Origin: Clostridiales bacterium
GTDB lineage: Bacteria; Bacillota; Clostridia; Christensenellales; Aristaeellaceae
Assembly (NCBI GenBank): GCA_004556545.1
Contig: SFGO01000105.1
Coordinates: forward strand, 1-7,896
Direction of reading: 5' to 3'
Length of the DNA: 7,896 nt
Below are positions 1-5,308 of the stretch, piece after piece. How positions within the stretch are numbered: position 1 is the stretch's first letter; every line of letters starts with the position of its first letter. The notes beneath the pieces were generated by a model, which was not told where the DNA came from, did not search any database, and was given only the letters and a program-made list of their open reading frames with translations. Position numbers and translations under genes: made by a program.

Positions 1-60
1 TTCGGGGCTGTCCTCGTCCTCGGTTCGCTTCGCTCACCCGCCGGGAAAAAGGCTTCTATT

Positions 61-168
61 GCCCATTTTGGCGGCGGGGCTCGCTATGTCGCGCGCAGCG
101 GAGTTGGCCAGATTACGCATGCAATCGTGCGCGCTCGGAGCTCGCCTTTTTCCGCCGTCAAAATGGGC
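61..168. repeat. 108-bp element bounded by a 15-bp inverted repeat
   Basis: GCCCATTTTGGCGGC at 61-75 faces GCCGTCAAAATGGGC at 154-168. The arms are complementary over 15 positions with one G-T wobble. The interior is GC-rich and contains GCGCGC at 91-96 and 129-134. It has no open frame of note and no transposase. It could be a MITE-like or REP-like element, or a remnant of one. No flanking target-site duplication was recognised. Confidence 0.5.
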
Positions 169-210
169 GGGCCTTTTTCCCTCCGCTGCCTATCGCCGCT
201 CTTCTCCCCC

Positions 211-391
211 GCAGTTGGTGGCGGGCAGGCTTACCCCTTGCGGGGGAAATGATTTCTGTGGCTTGGCTGCTCTGCCGCGCAAAGAACAAAGCCTTTTACT
301 TCCCAGCAGTTGGCGGCGGGCATACGCAACCCTTGCAGGGATTCTGCTTCCGTCACAGTGGGTGTGGTGCAGTCTTGCCCCTTGCGGGTCG
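211..391. repeat. Three degenerate direct repeats carrying a CCC-TTGC-GGG hairpin
   Basis: Copy 1 is at 211-246, copy 2 at 306-340, and a shorter copy 3 at about 369-391. Copies 1 and 2 share the lead-in GCAGTTGG(T/C)GGCGGGCA. All three share a small hairpin with CCC and GGG arms and TTGC in the loop (230s, 330s and 380s). The spacers are unrelated and uneven (about 95 and 63 bp), so this is not a CRISPR array. The TTGC loop between G/C arms also appears in the right-hand flank. Confidence 0.55.
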
Positions 392-450
392 GGATGGATT
401 CCTGATGCTTGGCCGATTTCGGTAGGTTGGCGGCCAGCGGGTTTGGGGGC

Positions 451-551
451 GCGAGCCATGAGGCCTGTCGCCGAATGGCGGTCTGAATCGGCCACCAAAC
501 AGGGAGCCGCACCAGACCCGCGAGCCGCGAGGCCTTCCGCCGAGCGGCGGT
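451..551. repeat. Duplicated 32-bp hairpin unit, copies at 451-482 and 520-551
   Basis: Both copies begin GCGAGCC, continue through GAGGCCT and a CGCCGA(AT/GC)GGCGG hairpin, and end in GGCGGT. They match at about 26 of 32 positions and lie 69 bp apart. The hairpin is kept in both: its outermost pair is T-G in copy 1 and C-G in copy 2, and the loop changes from GAAT to GAGC. No protein-coding role is apparent. Confidence 0.55.
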
Positions 552-586
552 AGCTTCACGGCCAGCTTGCTTTCCCACGAGCTGCC

Positions 587-605
587 CCGCGCCCTATGGG
601 CGCGG
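587..605. repeat. Perfect GC hairpin spanning the HAD gene stop codon
   Basis: CCGCGCCC (587-594), a TAT loop (595-597) and GGGCGCGG (598-605) form an uninterrupted 8-bp stem. The TAG stop of the minus-strand HAD gene (596-594) lies across the loop. No T-run follows on the minus strand, so it is not a standard intrinsic terminator. It could still block 3' exonucleases or be a repeat unit. A CCCTATGGGGCGC variant occurs at about 7648-7660. Confidence 0.6.
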
Positions 606-1427
606 TCCGGGGTCAGGGGCACTGCCCCTGAGGTAGGGGTTCATGGAGGAGAGGCGGTCGAAGATCAGGTCGGGCTTGACGTCGCTGGCTTCTACGTCCT
701 GTAGGGTGGCTTCGCCGGTGAGCACCAGAATGCTCAGGATGCCGAAGTTGCGGCCGGTGGCGATGTCGGTGTATAGACGGTCGCCTACCATGGCCAGCTC
801 GTCCTTCTGTAGGCCGGTGGCTTTCAGGGCCTCCTCCACGATGCCGCCGTAGGGCTTGCCGATGATCAGATCGGGGCGGCGGCCCGTGCTGGCTTCGATA
901 AAGGCGATGATCGCGCCGATGTCCGGGGCAAAGCCGGTCTCCGTGGGACAGTTGAAATCGGGATGGGTGGCGATGTACGGCAGACCCGCCCGGACAAAGT
1001 CGCACACGGCGGTCATTTTGGCGTAGTCCAGCGTGGTGTCGTAGGCGATGAGCACATAGTCCGGGCGATCGTTGTCAATGGCGACGCCCATCTGCTCCAG
1101 CTCGGCCCGAAGCATGTCGTTGCCCAGAAGAAAAGCCTTCTTGCCGGGCATTTCCCGCAGGCACCAGCTGCCCGCCGCCTGACCGGAGGTCAGCACGTTG
1201 CGATAGCGCTCCGCCACGCCCATGCGGGCCAGCTTCTGCCGGTATACGTCGGCGGACTTGCTGGAATTGTTGGTCAGAAAGAGATTGGTTCGGCCGGTTT
1301 CCCGCAGCATTTCCAGAAAATCCAGCGAGCCGTCCAGAAGATTGGCGCCCAGATAGAAGGTTCCGTCCATGTCCAGCATAAAGCACTTGATGCTGGACAG
1401 CTTTTCGCGAATCGTGCGTTCGTCCAT
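594..1427 (-). CDS. HAD-IIA (NagD-like) phosphatase
   Basis: This 277-residue cytoplasmic HAD-superfamily hydrolase belongs to the IIA group (NagD, AraL, p-nitrophenyl phosphatase type). Motif I is LDMDGTFYLG, with nucleophile Asp19 and acid/base Asp21. Motif II is LTNNSS near 51-56. A C2-type cap fills about 75-185. Motif III is the Lys of IIGKP (Lys191), and motif IV is VGDRLYTDI with Asp216 and Asp221. The family hydrolyses small phosphate esters such as nucleoside monophosphates and sugar phosphates; the substrate cannot be predicted here. The start is supported by GGAGG at 1439-1435, 7 bases upstream. The last 10 or so residues (Gly/Ala/Pro/Asp/Arg-rich) come from flanking hairpin DNA rather than the HAD core. 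It has its own promoter and is probably monocistronic. Confidence 0.93.
   Translation of the reverse strand: MDERTIREKLSSIKCFMLDMDGTFYLGANLLDGSLDFLEMLRETGRTNLFLTNNSSKSADVYRQKLARMGVAERYRNVLTSGQAAGSWCLREMPGKKAFLLGNDMLRAELEQMGVAIDNDRPDYVLIAYDTTLDYAKMTAVCDFVRAGLPYIATHPDFNCPTETGFAPDIGAIIAFIEASTGRRPDLIIGKPYGGIVEEALKATGLQKDELAMVGDRLYTDIATGRNFGILSILVLTGEATLQDVEASDVKPDLIFDRLSSMNPYLRGSAPDPGPRP
613..631. repeat. Hairpin inside the 3' end of the HAD gene
   Basis: TCAGGGGC (613-620), ACT loop, and GCCCCTGA (624-631) form a perfect 8-bp stem within the last codons of the HAD gene, 7 bp from the hairpin at 587-605. On the minus strand it encodes part of the odd Gly-Ser-Ala-Pro-Asp-Pro tail. It looks like intergenic repeat sequence that has been read into the gene. 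Confidence 0.55.
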
Positions 1428-1444
1428 GAGTCATCCTCCGTGAA

Positions 1445-1494
1445 GAAAAATCGCCTTTGATGGTGCTATTGTAGCACATCAAAGGCGATTTTTC
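1445..1494 (-). terminator. Long palindromic terminator after the Myb/SANT gene
   Basis: GAAAAATCGCCTTTGATG (1445-1462) pairs perfectly over 18 bp with 1477-1494. Five more base pairs form inside (1464-1468 with 1472-1476, one bulged G, TTG loop). On the minus strand the 3' arm ends in TTTTTC, giving an intrinsic terminator 29 bases past the stop of the gene ending at 1523. Because A and T runs face each other, it could work in both directions. No plus-strand gene enters it here. Its apex also carries the -10 box of the HAD gene promoter. Confidence 0.85.
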
Positions 1495-1496
1495 CA
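1468..1496 (-). promoter_or_regulatory. Promoter of the HAD gene, embedded in the palindrome
   Basis: The minus strand reads TGTGCTACAAT, an extended -10 (TACAAT at 1473-1468, preceded by TGC). A 17-base spacer leads to TGGAAA (1496-1491), matching 4 of 6 bases of the -35 consensus. Transcription would start near 1461, giving a leader of about 34 bases with GGAGG at 1439-1435. The same extended -10 is seen in the two plus-strand promoters of this window. The weaker -35 is compatible with an extended -10. Confidence 0.6.
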
Positions 1497-1522
1497 TATA
1501 GAATGCATGCTCCCCCGTGCGG

Positions 1523-2278
1523 TCAAAGGCGGGCGGGGCTTTCCTCCGCAGGGGCGGCGTGGGCGCTGCGTTCATCCTCCAAAGCCATTTTGAGCAGATC
1601 GACCTCCACCTTCAGCCGGTCGGCCTCCTGCCGGGCCTCCAGCCATTTGGCATGAAGCCGGGCTTCCTCCGGGGAAGGAACGGCCGCCGGGACGACGGCT
1701 TCCTGCTGCTCCAACAGCCGGTTCAACGCGCCCAGCATGCGCTTTACCTCCGGGTTCTCCTGATGGCGGTTCAAAGCGCCCAGCTCGCCGGTTTCCGGTA
1801 CGGGCTGACCATAGCGGCGGAAAACCACCACCTTTTCCGGGCAGGGCAGCCCTTCCTGCCGCAGCTCTGCCGCCGTTTCCATCAGAAGCTCCGGTCGGTT
1901 TTTCAGGATGGAACGGTACTTGTTCTGCATCCGCAGCATCTGGGAACGGTCGCCGCCGGAAAGACGGGTGACGCAGGCGCGGACGCTTTCGCCCTGCCCC
2001 CGGCCCATGAGCACCTCCCGAAGCAGGGTGTGCAGCTCCTCTGGCGTGAAGGCGCGAAAGGGCGCGGGCCGGGTCGAAAGCTCCGGCGTTTCCCGGATGC
2101 GGGCGTAGTAATAGTTGCGGATGGAGTTGGGCTTGCGCTGAAGCTGCCCGCCTACCTCCTGGAATACCTCCCGAAGGGAACGCCCGTCCTCTGCGGCGGC
2201 GCGGACGGCGTCGAATAAAAGCCGGGATTCCTCTTCCTTCCAGCCGCTGCGGGGATGATGCGTGGTCAACTGAGTCAT
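1523..2278 (-). CDS. RsfA-like Myb/SANT DNA-binding protein
   Basis: This 251-residue protein has an N-terminal Myb/SANT-type helical domain (about 10-65): Trp13 and a run of acidic residues (GWKEEESRLL), a middle segment with VFQEVG, then a basic recognition segment RKPNSIRNYYYARIRE. This layout resembles RsfA of Bacillus, a prespore regulator that adjusts the sigma-F regulon, and related clostridial proteins. The middle is unassigned. The C-terminus (about 200-240) has a charged, heptad-like stretch with spaced leucines and looks like a coiled coil, suggesting a dimer. The start is set by GGAGG at 2290-2286, 7 bases upstream. A sigma-G-like promoter precedes it and a strong terminator follows, so it is probably transcribed alone. 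The DNA-binding assignment is good; the sporulation role is inference. Confidence 0.8.
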   Translation of the reverse strand: MTQLTTHHPRSGWKEEESRLLFDAVRAAAEDGRSLREVFQEVGGQLQRKPNSIRNYYYARIRETPELSTRPAPFRAFTPEELHTLLREVLMGRGQGESVRACVTRLSGGDRSQMLRMQNKYRSILKNRPELLMETAAELRQEGLPCPEKVVVFRRYGQPVPETGELGALNRHQENPEVKRMLGALNRLLEQQEAVVPAAVPSPEEARLHAKWLEARQEADRLKVEVDLLKMALEDERSAHAAPAEESPARL

Positions 2279-2309
2279 GGTATCGCCTCCGAAGTTTCAT
2301 TCATGCCCT

Positions 2310-2338
2310 TAGTATGGAAAATTTCGGGGGAACTATGC
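2310..2338 (-). promoter_or_regulatory. Candidate forespore sigma-G-type promoter
   Basis: On the minus strand GCATA (2338-2334) and CATACTA (2316-2310) are separated by 17 bases. Both fit the sigma-G consensus from B. subtilis (-35 GHATR, -10 CATNHTA). The start site would fall near 2303, about 25 bases before the ATG at 2278, leaving room for GGAGG at 2290-2286. A sigma-A reading of the same DNA is poor (about 3 of 6 bases at -35). Forespore expression would suit the RsfA-like product. This rests on consensus matching only. Confidence 0.5.
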
Positions 2339-2340
2339 AC

Positions 2341-2358
2341 GGAAAGCCCTTTGCGGGC
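2341..2358 (-). terminator. Weak hairpin after the solute-binding-like gene
   Basis: On the minus strand GCCC (2358-2355), a GCAAA loop and GGGC (2349-2346) form a 4-bp stem followed by TTTCC. It lies 5 bases past the stop at 2363. The stem is short and the U-tract poor, so termination would be partial at best and some read-through into the downstream gene is likely. Confidence 0.25.
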
Positions 2359-2362
2359 CGAA

Positions 2363-3388
2363 TCAGCGCAGCCTGAGCAAAATTTCCACCGGGTCAAGCC
2401 CCCGGCGCAGGCCGTCCGCGCAGAGGGCGTTCAGCTCTTCCCGGGTGTGGGCGAACGCATTGGGCAGGGAATCAGCGTTTTCGGCCGGTATCAGACCGGC
2501 GGCCTCCGCTTCCTCCCGGCAGGCGTCCGAACCCAGAAAGACAAGCAGTGCCCGCGTTTCCTCCGTATTCCGGCAGAGGGCGGCATAGCGCGCCCGGTCG
2601 CTGACGGCGGGCCGAAGGGGAAAGGCTGTCAGCGCTTCCTTCTGAGCGGCGGCCAGATGCTCCCGCCGGGACCAGACCCGCGCCGTGCCTGCGGCAGGCT
2701 TTTCCGCCGAAGAAAGCGCCGCTGAAGCCAACGCCGCCCGCAGGGAGTCGGACGCAGTGAACAGCAGCTGCGGCCCTGCCGTGCCAGGACTGACCCACAG
2801 CGCGTCCTTTTCCAATAGCCGCCGCCACGGGATCGACGGCGCCTCGTCCTGTTGCGGCTCGGGGGTGGCAGCAGCCTGCCCCAGCAGAGAGCGGGGCGCG
2901 GCGGTGGCGGACGGAGCGCCGCTTTTCGCCAGCCATTCAGTCGGAACGCTCAGCACCTTTTCCTCATACCAGAGGGGCAGGGCGTAGGTTTCGCCGCCAC
3001 TGCTGCCGGAGGAAAGCTTCTCGCCGTTCTCCGAAAGGGTAAGCGGCCAAAAAAGCTGCTCGGGATTCACGATGTCCCCCGTGCCAAGCAGCACTGCATC
3101 CGGCAAAACTACGTCGGGAGCCGTCAGCTCCTCCGCGTCGGCCCGGCGCAGAAAGACGCGCAGGCCGGGCGTTTCCTTTTCCAGACGGGTGCACAGACGG
3201 CTGATGCAGCGCTGATCCCCCATCTCTCCGGGAATCCACCACAGGGTCAGAGTGCGCCGCTGGGCCGGGCGCAGCTCGTCGGCCATCCGGTTGTCTTCCT
3301 CCGTCCAGAGGCCCTGCAATAGTCCGGGCCATATATAGAGCAGCAGCGCGGTCAATAGCAGCGCGCTGAGCACCGCGCCACGGCGCAT
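2363..3388 (-). CDS. Membrane-anchored solute-binding-like protein
   Basis: This 341-residue exported protein of unknown function has a basic start (MRRG) and a hydrophobic segment (about 5-23), with no lipobox cysteine and no clear signal-peptidase site. It therefore looks anchored by a single N-terminal helix with an extracellular body. The body resembles type-1 ABC solute-binding proteins: a first beta strand and helix (LTLWWIPGE... LEKETPGLRVFLR), then PDAVLLGTGDI, and a C-terminal LLVFLGSDACREEAEAAGLIP segment like the usual C-terminal helix region. The middle (about 150-260) is rich in Ala, Pro and Ser, perhaps a linker. No permease or ATPase gene is nearby. The start at 3388 was chosen because GGAGG (3400-3396) is 7 bases away; the ATG at 3394 would be only 1 base away. 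The family call is tentative. Confidence 0.75.
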   Translation of the reverse strand: MRRGAVLSALLLTALLLYIWPGLLQGLWTEEDNRMADELRPAQRRTLTLWWIPGEMGDQRCISRLCTRLEKETPGLRVFLRRADAEELTAPDVVLPDAVLLGTGDIVNPEQLFWPLTLSENGEKLSSGSSGGETYALPLWYEEKVLSVPTEWLAKSGAPSATAAPRSLLGQAAATPEPQQDEAPSIPWRRLLEKDALWVSPGTAGPQLLFTASDSLRAALASAALSSAEKPAAGTARVWSRREHLAAAQKEALTAFPLRPAVSDRARYAALCRNTEETRALLVFLGSDACREEAEAAGLIPAENADSLPNAFAHTREELNALCADGLRRGLDPVEILLRLR

Positions 3389-3442
3389 GGTCATTCCTCC
3401 CCTCGTTCGCCACAGGGTATGCGCCGGGGCCGGGAAAAATGC

Positions 3443-3477
3443 TTGCCCCCATTGATGGATTGTGCTACGATTGTGCT
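3443..3477 (+). promoter_or_regulatory. Promoter of the glycosyltransferase-like gene, with tandem 8-mers
   Basis: TTGCCC (3443-3448), a 17-base spacer and TACGAT (3466-3471, preceded by TGC) form an extended -10 promoter. Transcription would start near 3478, about 43 bases before the TTG start codon. ATTGTGCT occurs twice at 3459-3466 and 3470-3477, an 11-bp pitch across the -10 and start region, and could be an operator. This placement argues against translation starting at 3419, upstream of the promoter. Confidence 0.65.
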
Positions 3478-3520
3478 GCATTGGAAGGGCGCTCATGATG
3501 CCAAAAAGGAGGCGTCTGCA

Positions 3521-5035
3521 TTGACGAAGCTTTCTGCCCGGGAACGGGTGCGGATTCTGCTGCTGTGTCTGGTCATCGCCGCCGCAGCGCTGTTTTTCTG
3601 CTCCAAATCCTCCCCGGCCTATCCGATCAACGACTGGTCGGACGCGAATATCTATTTTTCAGCCGGAAAAGGAATGCTGGCGAGCCGGGTGATGTATCGG
3701 GATCTTTACGACCACAAGGGCCCGCTGATCTACGCGCTGCACGCCCTGTGCGCGCTGGCGTGCCCGGCGGATTTCACCGGCGTGTGGGTGCTGGAGATCC
3801 TGTTTGCGGCGGCCTTTTTGCTGGAAAGCTATCGGACGGTTCGGGCGATGGCGGGCAAACGGGCGGCCTTCGTTTCGGTGCCGCTGACGGCGCTGTGCGT
3901 GTATACCGCCTACTGCTTTCAGGCGGGAGACAGCGCGGAAGAGCTGGCTCTGCCCATGATCCTGCTGGTGCAGCTGCACTGGCTGGACACGCTGGAAAGC
4001 GGCAAAGCAGCTCCTTTCGGGCGGCTGCTTGGGGACGGTTTTCTTTTCGGCTGCGTGTTCTGGATGAAATTCACCCTCTGCGGCGCGCCGGGCATGGCCC
4101 TGCTGCTTGGCTGCCTGTGGGCGGCCCGCCAGAATGGGGCGAAGGGGTTCTTCCGTTGCCTGGGCGGGCTGGCCGCAGGCTTCCTGCTGTCCACATTGCC
4201 GTGGCTGATGTACTTTGGCCTGAACGGCGCGATTACCGACTGGCTGAAGACCTATCTGTATGACAACCTGTTTCTTTACTCCGGCGGCGAGGGCGGGCTG
4301 CTCTGGCGGGCGAAGCAGATGGTGAAAAGCGTCTGGGAATGGCTGACCCGAAGCCCGCTGTGCGCCTTGCCGGTCTGCGCCGGGGTGATCGCGTCCTGCT
4401 TTGGCCGAGAAAAGAACGGCTGGCGGCGGCTGAGCTGGCTGCTGCCCTTCCTGCTGGGAGCGCTGGGCGTGTTCATCGGCGGAAAGACTTATCCCTATTA
4501 CCCGCTGGCGCTGGCGGCGTTTCTGCCCTGCTTTTTCGGCTGGGCGGGCGGGCTGCTGGAAAAGCCGCTGTCCCGGGTGTCAAAGCGGGCTTATGGCTGC
4601 GCGGCGGCGATTCTATGCGGCTTATGTGTGCTGCTGTGCCCGGTTTTGAGCTCCAACGTCAAGGAATCCTTCGGTCAGCCCCGTTCCGAAACCATGCAGT
4701 ACCAGTTTGCCGCCCGGATGGCCGAAACGCCGGGGGCCACGCTGCTCAATTACGGCTTTATGGACGCGGGCTTCTATACCGCTGCCCAGATCACGCCCAA
4801 CGTGAAGTATTATCATCAGACAAACGTCCCCCTGCGGGAGATGCTGGATGAGCAGGTGCGTTACATTCACGACGGCGTATGCGACTACGTCGTCACCCGG
4901 GGCCGTCAGCCGGAGGACATTCTGGAAACCTACGACCTGATCGCCACGGCGGAAACGCCGGAGGGCTTCTGGTACGACCAGGTGTATCTGTACCGCAGAA
5001 AAGGCCTGACCGAAAGCACTGCAAATCCATCTTGA
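3521..5035 (+). CDS. Polytopic GT-C type glycosyltransferase-like protein
   Basis: This 504-residue integral membrane protein resembles the GT-C fold (GT39/ArnT/PMT-like) enzymes that use polyprenyl-phosphate sugars on the outer face of the membrane. The first helix (about 10-27) is followed by an external loop with Asp41 in SDANIYF and the motif YRDLYDHKGPLIY (about 59-71), both typical of this group. About nine or ten further hydrophobic segments follow, including GGKTYPYYPLALAAFLP. A soluble C-terminal domain spans about 400-504. The substrate is unknown; cell-wall polymer or lipid glycosylation is a guess from the family. The start is a TTG at 3521 with AAGGAGG at 3506-3512, 8 bases upstream; upstream in-frame codons lie before the predicted transcription start. 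The TGA stop (5033-5035) sits inside the next gene's -35 box. Confidence 0.8.
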   Translation: MTKLSARERVRILLLCLVIAAAALFFCSKSSPAYPINDWSDANIYFSAGKGMLASRVMYRDLYDHKGPLIYALHALCALACPADFTGVWVLEILFAAAFLLESYRTVRAMAGKRAAFVSVPLTALCVYTAYCFQAGDSAEELALPMILLVQLHWLDTLESGKAAPFGRLLGDGFLFGCVFWMKFTLCGAPGMALLLGCLWAARQNGAKGFFRCLGGLAAGFLLSTLPWLMYFGLNGAITDWLKTYLYDNLFLYSGGEGGLLWRAKQMVKSVWEWLTRSPLCALPVCAGVIASCFGREKNGWRRLSWLLPFLLGALGVFIGGKTYPYYPLALAAFLPCFFGWAGGLLEKPLSRVSKRAYGCAAAILCGLCVLLCPVLSSNVKESFGQPRSETMQYQFAARMAETPGATLLNYGFMDAGFYTAAQITPNVKYYHQTNVPLREMLDEQVRYIHDGVCDYVVTRGRQPEDILETYDLIATAETPEGFWYDQVYLYRRKGLTESTANPS

Positions 5036-5061
5036 CAGCCCGGCAGGAATTCTGCTACAAT
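5032..5061 (+). promoter_or_regulatory. Strong promoter for the ABC-F leader
   Basis: This is a perfect TTGACA (5032-5037), an 18-base spacer, and TACAAT (5056-5061) preceded by TGC, an extended -10. Transcription should start at about 5067-5069. The TGA stop codon of the upstream gene (5033-5035) is part of the -35 box, so the ABC-F unit begins right at the end of its neighbour but with its own promoter. A near-consensus promoter in front of an early terminator fits a constitutive start controlled by attenuation. Confidence 0.88.
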
Positions 5062-5119
5062 GTTCAGGAACGCAAAGGAATGCGTTTCCCCAATTTGACA
5101 GACGAAACGGAGGGTCGGG

Positions 5120-5131
5120 ATGCGCAAATAA
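5120..5131 (+). CDS. Three-codon regulatory uORF (Met-Arg-Lys)
   Basis: ATG CGC AAA TAA is preceded by GGAGGG (5109-5114), leaving 5 bases to the ATG (6 if the SD is counted as GGAGG), a normal spacing. It lies about 50 nt into the transcript, and its stop codon directly abuts stem P1. The product is too short to act as a protein. The likely job is to position a ribosome so that stalling in the first codons covers the 5' arm of P1. Such short ORFs suit drugs that block the peptidyl-transferase centre. A competing ORF at 5080-5142 (20 codons) starts right against its only SD-like sequence and is less likely. Confidence 0.7.
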   Translation: MRK

Positions 5132-5223
5132 CACTGCCATGAACCCATTTTGTGGGGGAGGAAAGCAATCCCCGGCGAAAGAAAGGCCGGAGGGTTTGCT
5201 TTTGCTGTGGCAGTGAAAAAGCG
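5132..5223 (+). promoter_or_regulatory. Mutually exclusive anti-antiterminator and antiterminator
   Basis: P1 pairs CACTGCCA (5132-5139) with TGGCAGTG (5208-5215). The alternative hairpin pairs about 5197-5207 (TGCTTTTGCTG) with 5211-5223, across a TGG loop, with two single-base bulges and two G-U pairs. It uses the 3' arm of P1 and the first 8 bases of the terminator's 5' arm (AAAAAGCG, 5216-5223). P1 and the terminator can therefore coexist, while the antiterminator excludes both. A ribosome on the uORF would cover the 5' arm of P1 and tip the balance to read-through. Confidence 0.7.
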
Positions 5224-5248
5224 CAGTCCCGAGGACTCCGCTTTTTTT
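5216..5248 (+). terminator. Intrinsic terminator in the ABC-F leader
   Basis: AAAAAGCG (5216-5223), a C-C mismatch, AGTCC (5225-5229), a CGA loop, GGACT (5233-5237), CGC (5239-5241) and seven T residues (5242-5248) make a strong hairpin with a U-tract. It lies 60 bases before the ABC-F start codon, so full-length mRNA requires antitermination. It can also end transcripts coming from the upstream glycosyltransferase-like gene. Confidence 0.88.
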
Positions 5249-5266
5249 GCGCGTTTCGAAACGCGC
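5249..5266 (+). repeat. 18-bp perfect palindrome between terminator and ABC-F RBS
   Basis: GCGCGTTTCGAAACGCGC is perfectly self-complementary and starts right after the terminator T-tract. In RNA it would fold only by leaving a few central bases unpaired. In DNA it could be a dimer operator. It ends 25 bases before the AGGAAGGAGG ribosome-binding site (5291-5300). Its role is unknown. Confidence 0.5.
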
Positions 5267-5308
5267 CGCCATGCTTCCCCCTGCTTTTTCAGGAAGGAGG
5301 CTTTTTTA

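Larger units (their letters stand above)
1..586. other. Non-coding repeat- and hairpin-rich left flank
   Basis: No credible gene was found in this stretch. Open frames exist on both strands because GC-rich sequence has few stop codons. They lack Shine-Dalgarno sequences, have a low-complexity Ala/Arg/Pro/Gly composition, and match no family I recognise. The DNA instead holds a 15-bp inverted repeat pair, three CCC-TTGC-GGG mini-hairpins, and a duplicated hairpin unit, each listed separately. It ends at the stop codon of the HAD gene, which lies in a hairpin loop. The same kinds of motif recur beyond 7200, so this is probably one family of intergenic repeats. Confidence is for 'non-coding'. 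Confidence 0.7.
5067..5248 (+). ncRNA. Structured attenuator leader RNA of the ABC-F gene
   Basis: The leader of about 180 nt runs from the predicted start site to the intrinsic terminator. In order it has: a 5' hairpin (5067-5074 with 5081-5089, one bulge); a Shine-Dalgarno and three-codon uORF (5109-5131); stem P1 (5132-5139 with 5208-5215, 8 bp); stem P2 (AACCC 5142-5146 with GGGTT 5192-5196, extendable by G-U pairs); internal hairpins GGGGA/TCCCC (5155-5159/5169-5173) and CCGGC/GCCGG (5172-5176/5186-5190), which partly compete; and the terminator. Read-through is needed to reach the ATG at 5309. The pairing was found by eye, with no energy calculation. A stand-alone small RNA made by termination is an alternative reading. 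Confidence 0.75.

Noticed and set aside
211..391. CRISPR-like array
   Set aside because: Only three degenerate copies with uneven spacers, and no cas genes in the window.
59..553. Long open frame on the plus strand, with further overlapping frames on the minus strand
   Set aside because: No Shine-Dalgarno sequence, low-complexity composition and hairpin repeats within it. High GC alone explains the lack of stops.
3388..3500. Sigma-G-like promoter for the solute-binding-like gene (GCATT and CATACCC on the minus strand)
   Set aside because: The -35 misses one consensus base and the -10 two, so it is too weak to call.
3419..3520. Upstream in-frame start for the glycosyltransferase-like gene at 3419
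   Set aside because: It lies before the predicted promoter (3443-3471), while TTG 3521 has AAGGAGG at 8 bases.
5080..5142. Alternative 20-codon leader ORF, and a 25-codon ORF at 5139-5216 overlapping its stop
   Set aside because: The first has its SD-like AAAGGA touching the ATG, too close for normal initiation. The second has no SD. The three-codon uORF has proper spacing.
5067..5248. Leader read as a stand-alone 6S RNA
   Set aside because: Length and terminator fit, but the ends do not form the long closing stem with a central bubble expected of 6S RNA. The uORF and the adjacent ABC-F gene fit an attenuator better.
5150..5308. ABC-F start at the TTG at 5150, adding 53 residues
   Set aside because: That stretch is the structured leader and terminator. 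The ATG at 5309 has AAGGAGG 8 bases upstream and begins at the first strand of the ABC domain.
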